Shown here piece after piece: positions 16,126-23,942 of a DNA stretch of 64,000 nucleotides. Both the position numbers and the translations under genes were made by a program. Source of the DNA: Paenibacillus sp. LHD-117 (GTDB lineage Bacteria > Bacillota > Bacilli > Paenibacillales > Paenibacillaceae); the NCBI RefSeq assembly GCF_030929555.1, contig NZ_JAVFVT010000034.1, positions 1-64,000 on the forward strand, in the 5' to 3' direction. The notes below the pieces were generated by a model that saw only the letters and a list, made by a program, of their open reading frames with translations, searched no databases and was not told the DNA's origin. Numbering within the stretch: the stretch's first letter is position 1; the number at the start of each line of letters is the position of its first letter.

Positions 16126-16218
16126 TTTCTCCCCACCTTAACAATAGATTTAAATTTCGGTATAGAAAGCGCGGCTTATTCCAAAATTAATTGGACTATG
16201 CCGCGCATGAAAAGGCCT

Positions 16219-17250
16219 CTAATTAGTCACTTTTAAATCTGTACTAGAAGTATATATGCTAAAAGGTTTGTTTGGTTCACTTAGTGCATTCAATTTACTT
16301 ATTTTCATGGCAGTAGCTGTTGAATACTGGGATCCTTCGTAGTACGCCCCACCTGCATGGACACCGACAATTCGATCATCGTAGGGGTTAAAAGTGATAG
16401 CACCACTATCGCCACCGTCTGAGTATCTGCTTCCTCCTGATTTTTCAATTCTAATGGTATCTAAATAACCTAATCCTTCTCCAGCGTTATCAAACACCGT
16501 ACCACATGTTACATCTGTTTTTACACCTGATTTACATATTAATTGATTAATAGCGACACTGCTTGTGCTTGCATACCTCTTACCATATTCAGCATTAGCC
16601 AAAGGGCTATAAAAGAATTGATTGCTGATGTATTTATTTGTATTTGTTAAGCGGATTAACCCGATATCATATCCACTACCTCGTCCATCAAAATGCCACA
16701 CACCGATTATAGTAGTCCCTTGAGTTACATTAGCACCGATCGATGAAATACAGTGTCCTGCTGTGATTAAAAACTGTTTTCCATCTTTAGTAGCAGTGGC
16801 TGCCGTGGAACAATTACCATTAATTTGTATACCGCCACCCATAACGGTAAAAGTATCTGTTCGTGCCTTTTCAAGTTTTTGAGTATTCTCTATAACCTTG
16901 ATTTCGTAAATATTCTCGTCAATGCTGAATTTATTTAATTGATCTTTAACAACAGTATCAGCTAAAAATGAGTTTGTTTTTGTATTATCGAATTCCAAAA
17001 TAACTTTTTCTCTTTGGGCATCAACAAAAATGGAAGTTGCACCAGTATCAGCGTTATGAATCTTGTCTTGATATGCTTTCAGCTCTGCTCTTGAGTATTT
17101 TGCTTTCTTATATTCTACAAGCTCGACAGGAATATATTCCTCTAGTAAATTTCTCAATTTTTGAATCTTTTCATCTTCAAATTTCAAAAAGAATACAAAC
17201 TTAAACTCTGTAGGCCTGTTGTCTAAATAAAAAGTTCCGTATTCATCCAA
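16219..17250 (-). CDS. Chymotrypsin-like (S1, streptogrisin-type) serine protease, probably 5'-truncated
   Basis: A 343-residue frame. The C-terminal half has the full S1 triad: His in TAGHC, Asp in YDIGLI and Ser in GGDSGA, plus Cys residues expected to form disulfides (NGNCS with AGHC; LICKSG with VTCGT). The N-terminal 130 residues look like a pro-domain of alpha-lytic/streptogrisin type (VILEFDNTKTN...). Such proteases are secreted, yet there is no signal peptide and no ribosome site before ATG 17250. Sequence just upstream is the hairpin at 17254 and then the repeat-associated DNA. The original 5' end was probably lost when that DNA was acquired. The catalytic domain looks intact. Confidence 0.75.
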   Translation of the reverse strand: MDEYGTFYLDNRPTEFKFVFFLKFEDEKIQKLRNLLEEYIPVELVEYKKAKYSRAELKAYQDKIHNADTGATSIFVDAQREKVILEFDNTKTNSFLADTVVKDQLNKFSIDENIYEIKVIENTQKLEKARTDTFTVMGGGIQINGNCSTAATATKDGKQFLITAGHCISSIGANVTQGTTIIGVWHFDGRGSGYDIGLIRLTNTNKYISNQFFYSPLANAEYGKRYASTSSVAINQLICKSGVKTDVTCGTVFDNAGEGLGYLDTIRIEKSGGSRYSDGGDSGAITFNPYDDRIVGVHAGGAYYEGSQYSTATAMKISKLNALSEPNKPFSIYTSSTDLKVTN

Positions 17251-17253
17251 ACA

Positions 17254-17281
17254 TTACTTGCCTATGCTTTATGGCAAGTAA
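17254..17281. repeat. Inverted repeat abutting the protease 5' end
   Basis: A perfect 9-bp inverted repeat (ttacttgcc / ggcaagtaa) with a 10-nt loop lies 3 bp from the first codon of the protease frame. It marks the junction between protease coding DNA and the unrelated block that ends with repeat copy B. It could be one end of that block. Confidence 0.5.
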
Positions 17282-17322
17282 ACAAAGAAAAAACGAGTGA
17301 TGAGAGCCACACCCACGGCGAA

Positions 17323-17523
17323 ATGGTTCGCGGTCTCTTCCACACTCGTTGCCAGGTTCGCACAAGAAACCACAAGGGTTTAAAGCGAATCTACATCGAT
17401 TTTGACATAGAGGCACGCCGTTTTGCAAGCCTTATTTCCGCATACTGGCCCAAGATTCTCTCCATGACCATGTGGCCGGTTTATTCAAGCATAAATTCTC
17501 ACAATTACCGGTTAATCTCATGA
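17323..17523 (+). other. Unrecognised open frame running through repeat copy B
   Basis: A 66-codon frame without a convincing ribosome site. Its last 34 codons lie inside the 118-bp repeat and are therefore also present at the left edge of the window. It contains KGLKRIYIDFDIEA and ends NSHNYRLIS. It might be the degraded 3' end of a transposase or another element gene, but I see no DDE, HUH or recombinase motif. Confidence 0.25.
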
Positions 17524-17538
17524 ACTGCATAAGTCATG
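17421..17538. repeat. 118-bp direct repeat, copy B
   Basis: Identical to positions 1-118 in the same orientation. Upstream of it, 17251-17420 is not protease sequence and may be the rest of the same element, whose other copy would then lie left of the window. The shared right end is immediately after aagtcatg. Confidence 0.85.
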
Positions 17539-18083
17539 TCCTTATTTTTTTATTAGGATGTTTTTACATTTGATGTAATAGTTTCATGAGAAACCTGTCT
17601 TTAGTAAGAGACGTAATTAATGGGGGTTAAGTTGCGGATATTAGGCGAGAAAACAAATTTTTTTGCTCATCGCTATACTGCGTGGTTAAAGTCATGCTTG
17701 GCAGGCTGATAGAGTGAAGCGATATGGAATCTCTGCGGGCATCCGAAATATCGAGGAGGCATTCAATTCAAAATAAAATTGATAAATTGTCTTCAGATAA
17801 GACGTATGTAACCGTTCGACCAGGTTATGCAATTACTATGACAGGATGATTCACTTTAATAAACGCTAAGCCGGGCATATCCGAAGGATCAGGAGCTGCC
17901 TCTATGCAGGTGGCTCCCCCCATCAGACAGGCGGCTCATTTTCTCCGGAGACCTGGCTCACTCATGACCGGAATGATGGCTCTATCTCATCGCAATACTC
18001 AGTCAAACTCTCAATTACCGATTTGTATAAAAATCTTTGGACAAAGAAGTAATCAACTAGGATACGTCATTTGCAGCGACATC
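17539..18083. other. Long stretch without a convincing gene
   Basis: About 545 bp with no gene I can support. The best small frame is ATG 17724 to the stop at 17847 (41 codons, starting MESLRASEIS), behind a weak agagtga. A GC-rich pairing region lies at about 17890-17960 (ggagctgcc... with ggtggctcc). I checked it for T-box, SAM, cobalamin and cyclic-di-nucleotide features and recognise none. Confidence 0.35.
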
Positions 18084-18152
18084 AGCAGCCTTGGGCGTTA
18101 TGATTCGCTCCAAGGCTGCTTCTCCGCGACTTGGTTGCGGAGATTTTTTTTT
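18084..18152 (+). terminator. Tandem hairpins ending in nine T's, upstream of the sigma factor gene
   Basis: The first stem is agcagccttgg (18084-18094) with ccaaggctgct (18110-18120), perfect over 11 bp. The second follows at once: tctccgc (18121-18127) with gcggaga (18137-18143), then nine T's. The second is a textbook intrinsic terminator. No gene precedes it, so it ends an unknown transcript or attenuates the sigma gene that starts 58 bp later. Confidence 0.8.
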
Positions 18153-18210
18153 GCGCATAATGAACTTTAATTGCCGCTGCAATCTCTTAGCTATGAAAAG
18201 AGGTGAGAAC

Positions 18211-18813
18211 ATGAATATAAGCCGTCTTGTCAAACAAGCCCAGAAAGGCAACAAGGAAGCTTTACTGCAACTAATCATAGCCGAACAGGACGCTTATTAT
18301 CGTCTTGCCTACAGCTACATGAGAAACGAGCATGACGCAATGGATGCAATGGAAGACATGATTGTTATGCTGTATGAAAAGCTGGACCAGTTGCAAAAAG
18401 TCGATGCCTTCTACAGCTGGAGCAAAACCATTCTCGTCAATCGTTGCAAAACAATTCTGCGCCAGAAGGAACGATTTCTTCCATTGGAAGACGAGCGAGA
18501 ATCATCATTTGCTGCATTAACCGACGATAATCCCTACCGCTTTACGGAATCTGAGATGGACATGCAGGTGCTTCTCTCTCATCTGAATGCGCGGCAGCGG
18601 GAAGCGATCGAACTTCGTTACGTGCATGACCTTCCGTATCAGACGATTGCGGATATGACAGAGGCACCGCTTGGCACAATCAAATCAAGAATCTCGCAAG
18701 GCATTCAAAAACTGAAAACGATAGTCGGAGGTGGCCGGAATGAAAACGATCGAGGAGAGGTTACAGGAGCACAAACTGAGACAGAACAGGGTACAAGCTC
18801 CATCAGAACTTGA
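18211..18813 (+). CDS. ECF-type sigma-70 family RNA polymerase sigma factor
   Basis: About 200 residues from ATG 18211, behind agaggtgag at 9 nt. Sigma region 2 covers residues about 10-75 (YYRLAYSYMRNEHDAMDAMEDMI...). Region 4 (LSHLNARQREAIELRYVHDLPYQTIADMTEAPLGTIKSRISQGIQKLK) is the promoter -35-binding HTH at residues about 120-170. The tail after about residue 175 is low-complexity and overlaps the next gene by 74 bp. The anti-sigma gene with a DUF4179 domain follows in the same operon, the usual layout in Bacilli and Paenibacilli. A strong terminator lies in front of the gene. Confidence 0.9.
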   Translation: MNISRLVKQAQKGNKEALLQLIIAEQDAYYRLAYSYMRNEHDAMDAMEDMIVMLYEKLDQLQKVDAFYSWSKTILVNRCKTILRQKERFLPLEDERESSFAALTDDNPYRFTESEMDMQVLLSHLNARQREAIELRYVHDLPYQTIADMTEAPLGTIKSRISQGIQKLKTIVGGGRNENDRGEVTGAQTETEQGTSSIRT

Positions 18814-20059
18814 GGGAAGACTTCGACAAGCGCTTGAGCAAATTCCCGCTAAGAAAAGAAACAGGAATAGAGCAAGGGCATGGGTCGCTTCATCGGCTGC
18901 AGCGCTCCTGCTGATTGTCGGAACTTATCAATATCCTGCATTTGCTTATTACGGAGGTAAGTTGTTGAGTAAAATGGAGCTGAGTTCTCTCAGCTTTTCT
19001 GAAGTGGCCGAGCAAGGATACGGTCAAACGGTCAACAAAAGCAAAACGCTTGATGACGGCACTGTCATTACGATCAACGGGGTTATTGCGGACGATAACG
19101 CATTGCTCATGTATTACACGATTGATCGTACCGCAGGCTCCGTATTAGATGACGATCGTTTTGTTCGGTACGGCGTGGGTGACATGCAAGGTTTCTTGAC
19201 GGATTCGGACCCGCAAGGAGGAGGCGGTAATTACAGTAAAGACGAGAAACATTTCGAAGGCGTATATAAATTCGATCCGGTTAGTCCATTCTCCCGCACG
19301 TTAACCGTTAACTTCAATGAGAGGCTGGAGGACGGGGAACAGGCTTTATATCCGATATCCTTCAAGTTTGATGCGAATAAAGCGATGAACAGCATGCTTA
19401 AAGCGGACATTTCCAAATCCATCCCTGTCGATCAGGGGAAGGTCCATTATGACTCCATTACGGCTTCACCGACTTCAACCATCGTGAAGGGACATTATGA
19501 GATGGATGATGACGGATACCCGAGATTTCCAGGTAAAACAAAACTTTTTGTGAATGGAACGGAAGTGAAATCATGGGGAATGCGGTCGGAAGGTAACGCG
19601 GAAGAGGGCTTCCCGGCATTTGAGCTTGAATTCGATGTGCTTCCGACGGACAAGTTGGAGACCATTGAACTTGTACTCGAAAACTTCGCCGGCTATCAGA
19701 AAGTAGAAGAACCCATCTCCTTGGCCACGCCATCCGATCAACCCGTTAAAATTGGCGATGAAAAGCTATGGATTCGAAGCGTCGCAAAAACGGATACAGG
19801 GTATGATGTCGTGATAGCCAGAAAACAATTTGTCTTTTTGCGGACGTACAATCTATCCGTGCAGTCAGACGGTACCTCAGTTCCCGTAAAGTCCATTTCC
19901 TCTTCACGCAAGTGGGATCTGAAGAACGGCAACATCTTGTGGGAGCAGACGTATTCTTTTGACACGATGGAGGAACCGGAGCTGCTGCTGCTGGACGGAT
20001 ATGACTACATTAAAACCTATGACAAAACCATATCTGTACCTATAGAGATCAAAAAATAA
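18740..20059 (+). CDS. DUF4179 membrane anti-sigma factor
   Basis: About 439 residues from ATG 18740, 7 nt after ggaggt; the frame's earlier GTG at 18731 is the ribosome site itself. Residues 1-45 are cytoplasmic and basic/acidic (EERLQEHKLRQNRVQAPSE), the expected sigma-binding part. One membrane helix follows at about 49-70. The large external part holds the DUF4179 domain (KSKTLDDGTVITINGVIADDN). It should sequester the sigma factor encoded just upstream until an envelope signal is sensed. The overlap with the sigma gene implies coupled translation. A strong terminator follows. Confidence 0.9.
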   Translation: MKTIEERLQEHKLRQNRVQAPSELEGRLRQALEQIPAKKRNRNRARAWVASSAAALLLIVGTYQYPAFAYYGGKLLSKMELSSLSFSEVAEQGYGQTVNKSKTLDDGTVITINGVIADDNALLMYYTIDRTAGSVLDDDRFVRYGVGDMQGFLTDSDPQGGGGNYSKDEKHFEGVYKFDPVSPFSRTLTVNFNERLEDGEQALYPISFKFDANKAMNSMLKADISKSIPVDQGKVHYDSITASPTSTIVKGHYEMDDDGYPRFPGKTKLFVNGTEVKSWGMRSEGNAEEGFPAFELEFDVLPTDKLETIELVLENFAGYQKVEEPISLATPSDQPVKIGDEKLWIRSVAKTDTGYDVVIARKQFVFLRTYNLSVQSDGTSVPVKSISSSRKWDLKNGNILWEQTYSFDTMEEPELLLLDGYDYIKTYDKTISVPIEIKK

Positions 20060-20068
20060 TATCAAACA

Positions 20069-20104
20069 GGGAGTAGATCACCGCGGTGATCTGCTCCCTT
20101 TTTT
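20069..20104 (+). terminator. Intrinsic terminator of the sigma/anti-sigma operon
   Basis: A near-perfect 14-bp stem (gggagtagatcacc with ggtgatctgctccc, one mismatch or wobble) is followed by seven T's. Confidence 0.9.
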
Positions 20105-20137
20105 CGTTAAGCTTACATGTTGAGTTTAAAGAAGTTG

Positions 20138-20190
20138 TTGACACGACACCAAATGGTGTCCTATAATCAAAGTGCCACCAAATGGTGTCT
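20138..20190 (+). promoter_or_regulatory. Promoter with two ArsR-type operators
   Basis: A perfect -35 TTGACA (20138-20143) and -10 TATAAT (20162-20167) have an 18-bp spacer. The inverted repeat gacaccaaatggtgtc (20145-20160) fills the spacer and a near copy, gccaccaaatggtgtc, lies at 20174-20189, over the start point. The ArsR-type repressor of the operon (20687) is the obvious ligand, so the operon is likely autorepressed. Confidence 0.85.
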
Positions 20191-20266
20191 AATTAAGAGT
20201 AAGTCATCTGGAAAGTTTGGAACCTGGATAAGTTTCACTTAAAATCAATTTAGAGGAGGAAACAAA

Positions 20267-20686
20267 ATGAGTAAGATGATCGATGCAGGTATAATGAAGG
20301 TAGAAACCCGGCCGCGAGGAAAAATGATTGCTTATTGGTCAATCACGTCACTACTCGCAGCAGCTATTCTGTTAAGCGGTATCGGGCAACTGATGCAACT
20401 TGGGGGGAACGTCGAGTTAGTGAAAAATCTTGGTTTCCCATTATACGTCATGACCATTCTCGGGATTTGGAAAGTGCTTGGATCCGTCGCTCTCATCGTG
20501 CCAGGGTTTCCTCGGCTTAAAGAATGGGTTCATGCCGGCATCTTCTTTTTAATGACCGGTGCGGCTTTATCTCATGCGTTTGCTAACGATTATGGCGATA
20601 ACGGGTTTAATTTTATTCTTCCGCTTTCATATGCTGCGCTTAATATCGCCTCATGGGCGCTGCGTCCGAAGAGCCGCAAACCTTAA
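20267..20686 (+). CDS. DoxX-like membrane protein
   Basis: A 139-residue protein behind gaggagg. Four helices lie at residues about 24-46, 58-80, 86-106 and 112-132, with the DoxX_3 signature GIWKVLGSVALIVPGFPRLKEWVHAG. The DoxX-like family is known for frequent pairing with ArsR and SRPBCC genes; its biochemical role is poorly defined. Its TAA is followed immediately by the ATG of the ArsR gene. It is the first gene behind the two-operator promoter at 20138. Confidence 0.85.
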   Translation: MSKMIDAGIMKVETRPRGKMIAYWSITSLLAAAILLSGIGQLMQLGGNVELVKNLGFPLYVMTILGIWKVLGSVALIVPGFPRLKEWVHAGIFFLMTGAALSHAFANDYGDNGFNFILPLSYAALNIASWALRPKSRKP

Positions 20687-21016
20687 ATGAGCGAGAACAA
20701 CCAGTTGCGGGATGTGTTTGAAGCGATTGCAGATCCGACCAGGCGCCGATTGATTCGTCTATTGGCAGAGTCTGAGGAGGTACCGCTTCATGAATTATCG
20801 GCACAGTTTCAAATGGGGCGTACAGCGGTATCGAAGCATTTGACAATCCTTAAAGAAGCCGGGCTGGTACTTGATCGAAAAGTCGGAAGAGAAACGCGAT
20901 ACAGGTTAAACGCCGCTCCGCTTCGAGTCATTCAAGATTGGGTGGCTTTCCACAGCAAGCTCTGGAGTTCAAACATGTTTCGCTTGGAACAACTATTAGA
21001 GGAGGAAGAAAAATGA
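20687..21016 (+). CDS. ArsR-family winged-helix repressor
   Basis: A 109-residue regulator. It opens with FEAIADPTRRRLIRLLAE, the ArsR/SdpR-type start, and has the recognition helix FQMGRTAVSKHLTILKEAGLV and a beta-wing (VGRETRYRLN). It lacks the CxC metal site of arsenic sensors and ends in an acidic run. The C-terminal WVAFHSKLWSSNMFRLEQLL segment is shared by ArsR proteins partnered with SRPBCC (AHSA1) proteins. It starts right after the DoxX stop and overlaps the SRPBCC gene by 4 bp. It probably binds the two ACCAAATGGTGTC operators upstream. Confidence 0.9.
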   Translation: MSENNQLRDVFEAIADPTRRRLIRLLAESEEVPLHELSAQFQMGRTAVSKHLTILKEAGLVLDRKVGRETRYRLNAAPLRVIQDWVAFHSKLWSSNMFRLEQLLEEEEK

Positions 21017-21432
21017 GTTTAACATTATCCTTGGATTATCAGTACAAGACATCGATCGAGAAATTATGGTCCGCCTTAACCGATTCAAGCAAGCTTGCCA
21101 AGTGGGTGGCCAACATCCACACCGGTCAGTCGATGGAAAATGATTTTAAGCCCGTTGTGGGATACCGGTTTCAATTTCGCACGCAGCCGACTGAATATTG
21201 GAATGGAATTATTGAAGGCGAAGTACTTATCGTGGATGAACCAAACCGGTTGTCCTATACTTGGGAAAGCGGAGAGAAGCACACGGTTACCTGGACGCTG
21301 CAAAAGTTAGAGGATGGAAAGGTTAACCTTCATCTCGAACAAACCGGAATTTCAAATGCTCCAGCACTCGCAGGCGCTAAGTATGGCTGGGGCAAATGGT
21401 GCGGCGAGCTTGAGAAGATGTTGGAACAATAA
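21013..21432 (+). CDS. SRPBCC / AHSA1-like protein
   Basis: A 139-residue START-like protein with an ATGA overlap to the ArsR gene. It has the AHSA1 pattern: YKTSIEKLWSALTDSSKLAKWVA at the start, a GYRFQFR strand, VDEPNRLSYTWES and a final Trp-rich helix (GWGKWCGELEKMLEQ). These proteins bind hydrophobic ligands in a deep pocket. Ones linked to ArsR repressors are thought to act with the repressor in sensing or stress defence; the ligand is unknown. Confidence 0.88.
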   Translation: MSLTLSLDYQYKTSIEKLWSALTDSSKLAKWVANIHTGQSMENDFKPVVGYRFQFRTQPTEYWNGIIEGEVLIVDEPNRLSYTWESGEKHTVTWTLQKLEDGKVNLHLEQTGISNAPALAGAKYGWGKWCGELEKMLEQ

Positions 21433-21507
21433 CCGCATTCGGCAAGCTGGCCAGGCTAACGGAAAACGATCGTTCATTTTCTTAACATTGAAAAGGAGTG
21501 TTCCTTA

Positions 21508-22101
21508 ATGACAAATCGTACAATGAATCCCAAGGTTGATGGATTTTTGATAAAGGCTAAAAATTGGAAGGAAGAATTTGAGGAGTTGAGAAAAATTGTT
21601 CTCGACTGCGAGCTGACCGAAGATTTTAAGTGGATGCATCCTTGTTATACGTTTGAGGGGAAAAATATCGTATTAATCCATGGATTTAAAGATTATTGCG
21701 CGCTTTTGTTTCACAAAGGAGCTTTGTTAAAAGATGCCCATGGGATCCTCATCCAACAAACGGAGAATGTACAGGCGGCTCGCCAAATCCGGTTCACTAG
21801 CGTGCAGCAAATCGAGGAAATGCAGCTAATCATAAAAGCTTATATCGATGAAGCCATTGAAGTTGAAAAAGCCGGTTTGCAAGTGGAATACAAAAAAACT
21901 ACGGAATACATCATTCCTGAAGAGTTGGAAAATAAATTCGTTGAAATTCCTGATTTGAAAACGGCTTTTGAAGCATTGACGCCGGGTCGGCAAAGAGCGT
22001 ACATTTTCCATTTTTCTGAACCAAAACAATCTAAAACTAGAGATTCAAGGATTGAAAAGTATTTGCCTCATATTCTCGATGGAAAGGGTTTAAATGATTA
22101 G
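21508..22101 (+). CDS. YdeI/OmpD-associated family protein (DUF1801 + YdeI)
   Basis: A 197-residue cytoplasmic protein behind aaaggagtg. Residues 1-115 match the DUF1801 fold (FKWMHPCYTFEGKNIVLIHGFKDYCALLFHKGALL). The C-terminal part (IPEELENKFVEIPDLKTAFEALTPGRQRAYIFHFSEPKQSKTRDSRIEKYLPHIL) is the YdeI helical domain. YdeI of Bacillus is linked to antimicrobial-peptide tolerance, but biochemical activity is not known. It may be read through from the DoxX operon 76 bp upstream, and is followed by a hairpin at 22138. Confidence 0.85.
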   Translation: MTNRTMNPKVDGFLIKAKNWKEEFEELRKIVLDCELTEDFKWMHPCYTFEGKNIVLIHGFKDYCALLFHKGALLKDAHGILIQQTENVQAARQIRFTSVQQIEEMQLIIKAYIDEAIEVEKAGLQVEYKKTTEYIIPEELENKFVEIPDLKTAFEALTPGRQRAYIFHFSEPKQSKTRDSRIEKYLPHILDGKGLND

Positions 22102-22137
22102 TAAATTAGTCAGAATCCCAGTTCATTGCGACTTGAT

Positions 22138-22163
22138 GGCAGCCGGCAACGCCATCGGCTGCC
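22138..22163 (+). terminator. GC-rich hairpin after the YdeI-like gene
   Basis: A perfect 8-bp stem (ggcagccg / cggctgcc) with a 10-nt loop. The following sequence is only moderately T-rich, so termination may be weak. Confidence 0.55.
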
Positions 22164-22260
22164 GTTGATCGTTGTTATTTCGGCGGATCGCGTGTAGGAA
22201 CCTCTCGAATACAGTGGGCATAAGGTGATCATATATGTCGATTTGAGAGGATGTCTTTAC

Positions 22261-23148
22261 ATGTTTCCTTATCTCAGAGAAATTCATCAATTCCCCTATC
22301 CCGATGAATGGTTTATGCCCCGTGGTTATTATAACTTCCCTTATTCTGAAGGATGGTGGCATTGGAGCAATGGTGCCCTCGAATCGAATGAAAGCTGCCG
22401 TATACACGCGCAGCAACGGCTTACCTTCTTGCTTGTGCATGGCTCTTGGGCTGACGCTCACTTCTGGGACGGCGTAGCGGCAGTGCTGCGCAATCACGGA
22501 CATGCCGTCTATACCCCGGAATACGCAGGTCATGGCGAAGATCCGAACAAAGATGTCACTCATGCGATGATCACGAAGTCCATCGTTGATTTTATAACGA
22601 AACTGAACCTGCGCAATTTCGTTCTCGTTGGGCACAGCTTCGGCGGAACCGTCATCCAAAAGGTTGCGGAACAGGTGCCGGATCGCATCAAGCGCCTCGT
22701 CTTCTGGGACGCGTTCGTGCTGAAAGATGGCGAATCTCTTGCCGACGAGTTGCCGCCGCAAACAAGACAAGGATTCGAGCAGCTCAGAGCCGGCTCGAAT
22801 GATGATACAATCATGCTTCCGTTTCCGCTGTTTCGGGATTTGTTCGTCAATACGGCCACATTGGAGGAAGCCGTGCGGATGTATGCAGGCGTCGCTCCGG
22901 AACCGGCTAGACCGCTTTTCGAGAAGCTGGACCTTAAAACGTTCTATGAGTTGCAGATACCGAAAAGTTATGTATATTTTTACCAAGACAATGCATTGCC
23001 GCAAGGAGAGGGCTTCGGCTGGAATCCGCATATGTCCACGCGGCTCGGCCAGTTCCGCCTTATCGTCGGCGACGGGGACCACTTTACGGATACTCTCACA
23101 AGGCCGGACATGGTGGCGCGTAAGATTTACGAGGCGGGCCGGGACTGA
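22261..23148 (+). CDS. Alpha/beta-hydrolase with N-terminal aromatic extension
   Basis: About 295 residues from ATG 22261, behind gagagga. Residues about 60-290 are an alpha/beta-hydrolase: oxyanion HGSWADAHFWDGV, nucleophile elbow VGHSFGG (catalytic Ser near residue 128) and a final VGDGDHFTDT with the catalytic His. It resembles esterases of the salicylate esterase/MenH-like EstC group. The first 45 residues are unusual: rich in Tyr, Trp, Phe and Pro (FPYPDEWFMPRGYYNFPYSE), without a signal peptide. Similar aromatic tails are found on spore coat or surface proteins of Bacilli, so a coat location is possible but not shown. Confidence 0.82.
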   Translation: MFPYLREIHQFPYPDEWFMPRGYYNFPYSEGWWHWSNGALESNESCRIHAQQRLTFLLVHGSWADAHFWDGVAAVLRNHGHAVYTPEYAGHGEDPNKDVTHAMITKSIVDFITKLNLRNFVLVGHSFGGTVIQKVAEQVPDRIKRLVFWDAFVLKDGESLADELPPQTRQGFEQLRAGSNDDTIMLPFPLFRDLFVNTATLEEAVRMYAGVAPEPARPLFEKLDLKTFYELQIPKSYVYFYQDNALPQGEGFGWNPHMSTRLGQFRLIVGDGDHFTDTLTRPDMVARKIYEAGRD

Positions 23149-23309
23149 TGTGCCGTAAATCCTTTAAATCCTAGAGAACGATACCTTAAAAACAGCGACA
23201 GTCCAGGACTTCATTTCCTCGTCCATAGCTTCCGCTGTTTCTTTCTAAAGCGAGATTGGTTTTTCTCAAGAAGAGCAAACTAACGTGGACCTAATTCAGA
23301 TTGTTCAGA

Positions 23310-23942
23310 TCAGCAGTTGCCCTTGCAGTTGTTGTAGATGGCTTCTCCTTCCCGCAAACATTCAATCGCGGGTCTGCCCCTAAGTCTGCAGGCAATGATG
23401 TATTGGGTTTCTGTAAGGCGGCATAACGGGAGCCTAAGAAAACAAGGCAGTCTCAGCGTAATCGGATTATTCTTTTCGAATGAGGACAACTCTCTTCTCA
23501 GCTTGCCGAAGGCCAGAGCCAACGCTTCGCTAAGCTTATTAATCTTCCTGCCCTCGTAGACTAGGAATTGCCGCCGGATGTTTTTCGCTTTGCCCCCATT
23601 CGACTTTGGCTTAACGCTGTCCGAAGAGATAAGCAAAGGTTTTCCGTTCAAGGAGATCCTCAGCACTCCGTTCAAGTTGCCGTCTGGTATGTGCTGGGTT
23701 TCCCTGAAGCTGACCTTCAAGACGCCATCTTTAGTCCTGACTTTGGCATCCGCGGAGAGTATAGCCGTTCCCCATGCAGGACAAGGCGGGAAGGGAACGG
23801 GTAAATGATCTATATTTAGGGTGAAATGATCCGGCCGCTGTGCCGGAATTTTGATTTCATAGGAAGAACATGCGATAATGTTTCGACATGACTCTTGGAG
23901 GCAGAACCAACATTGAAACGCTACCCTTTTGAATATGATCAT
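23310..23942 (-). CDS. Possible hypothetical protein, divergently overlapping the DinG-like gene
   Basis: A 210-codon frame on the minus strand fills the otherwise empty 23.15-23.89 kb gap. ATG 23942 has aaaggg 6 nt upstream, and would overlap the 5' end of the helicase gene by about 30 bp. The central part is protein-like (GVLRISLNGKPLLISSDSV), with a basic SNGGKAKNIRRQFLVYEGRK segment and a Cys-containing tail (NNCKGNC). I recognise no family. It may be a real gene, a decayed one, or chance; the plus strand of the gap has only short frames. Confidence 0.35.
   Translation of the reverse strand: MIIFKRVAFQCWFCLQESCRNIIACSSYEIKIPAQRPDHFTLNIDHLPVPFPPCPAWGTAILSADAKVRTKDGVLKVSFRETQHIPDGNLNGVLRISLNGKPLLISSDSVKPKSNGGKAKNIRRQFLVYEGRKINKLSEALALAFGKLRRELSSFEKNNPITLRLPCFLRLPLCRLTETQYIIACRLRGRPAIECLREGEAIYNNCKGNC

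Noticed and set aside
17323..17523. Transposase C-terminus in the repeat
   Set aside because: No catalytic motif and no ribosome site; similarity to any transposase family is not clear. Kept only as an unrecognised frame.
17860..18000. Riboswitch or T-box in the leader before the sigma gene
   Set aside because: The conserved elements of T-box, SAM, cobalamin, glycine and cyclic-dinucleotide types were not found.
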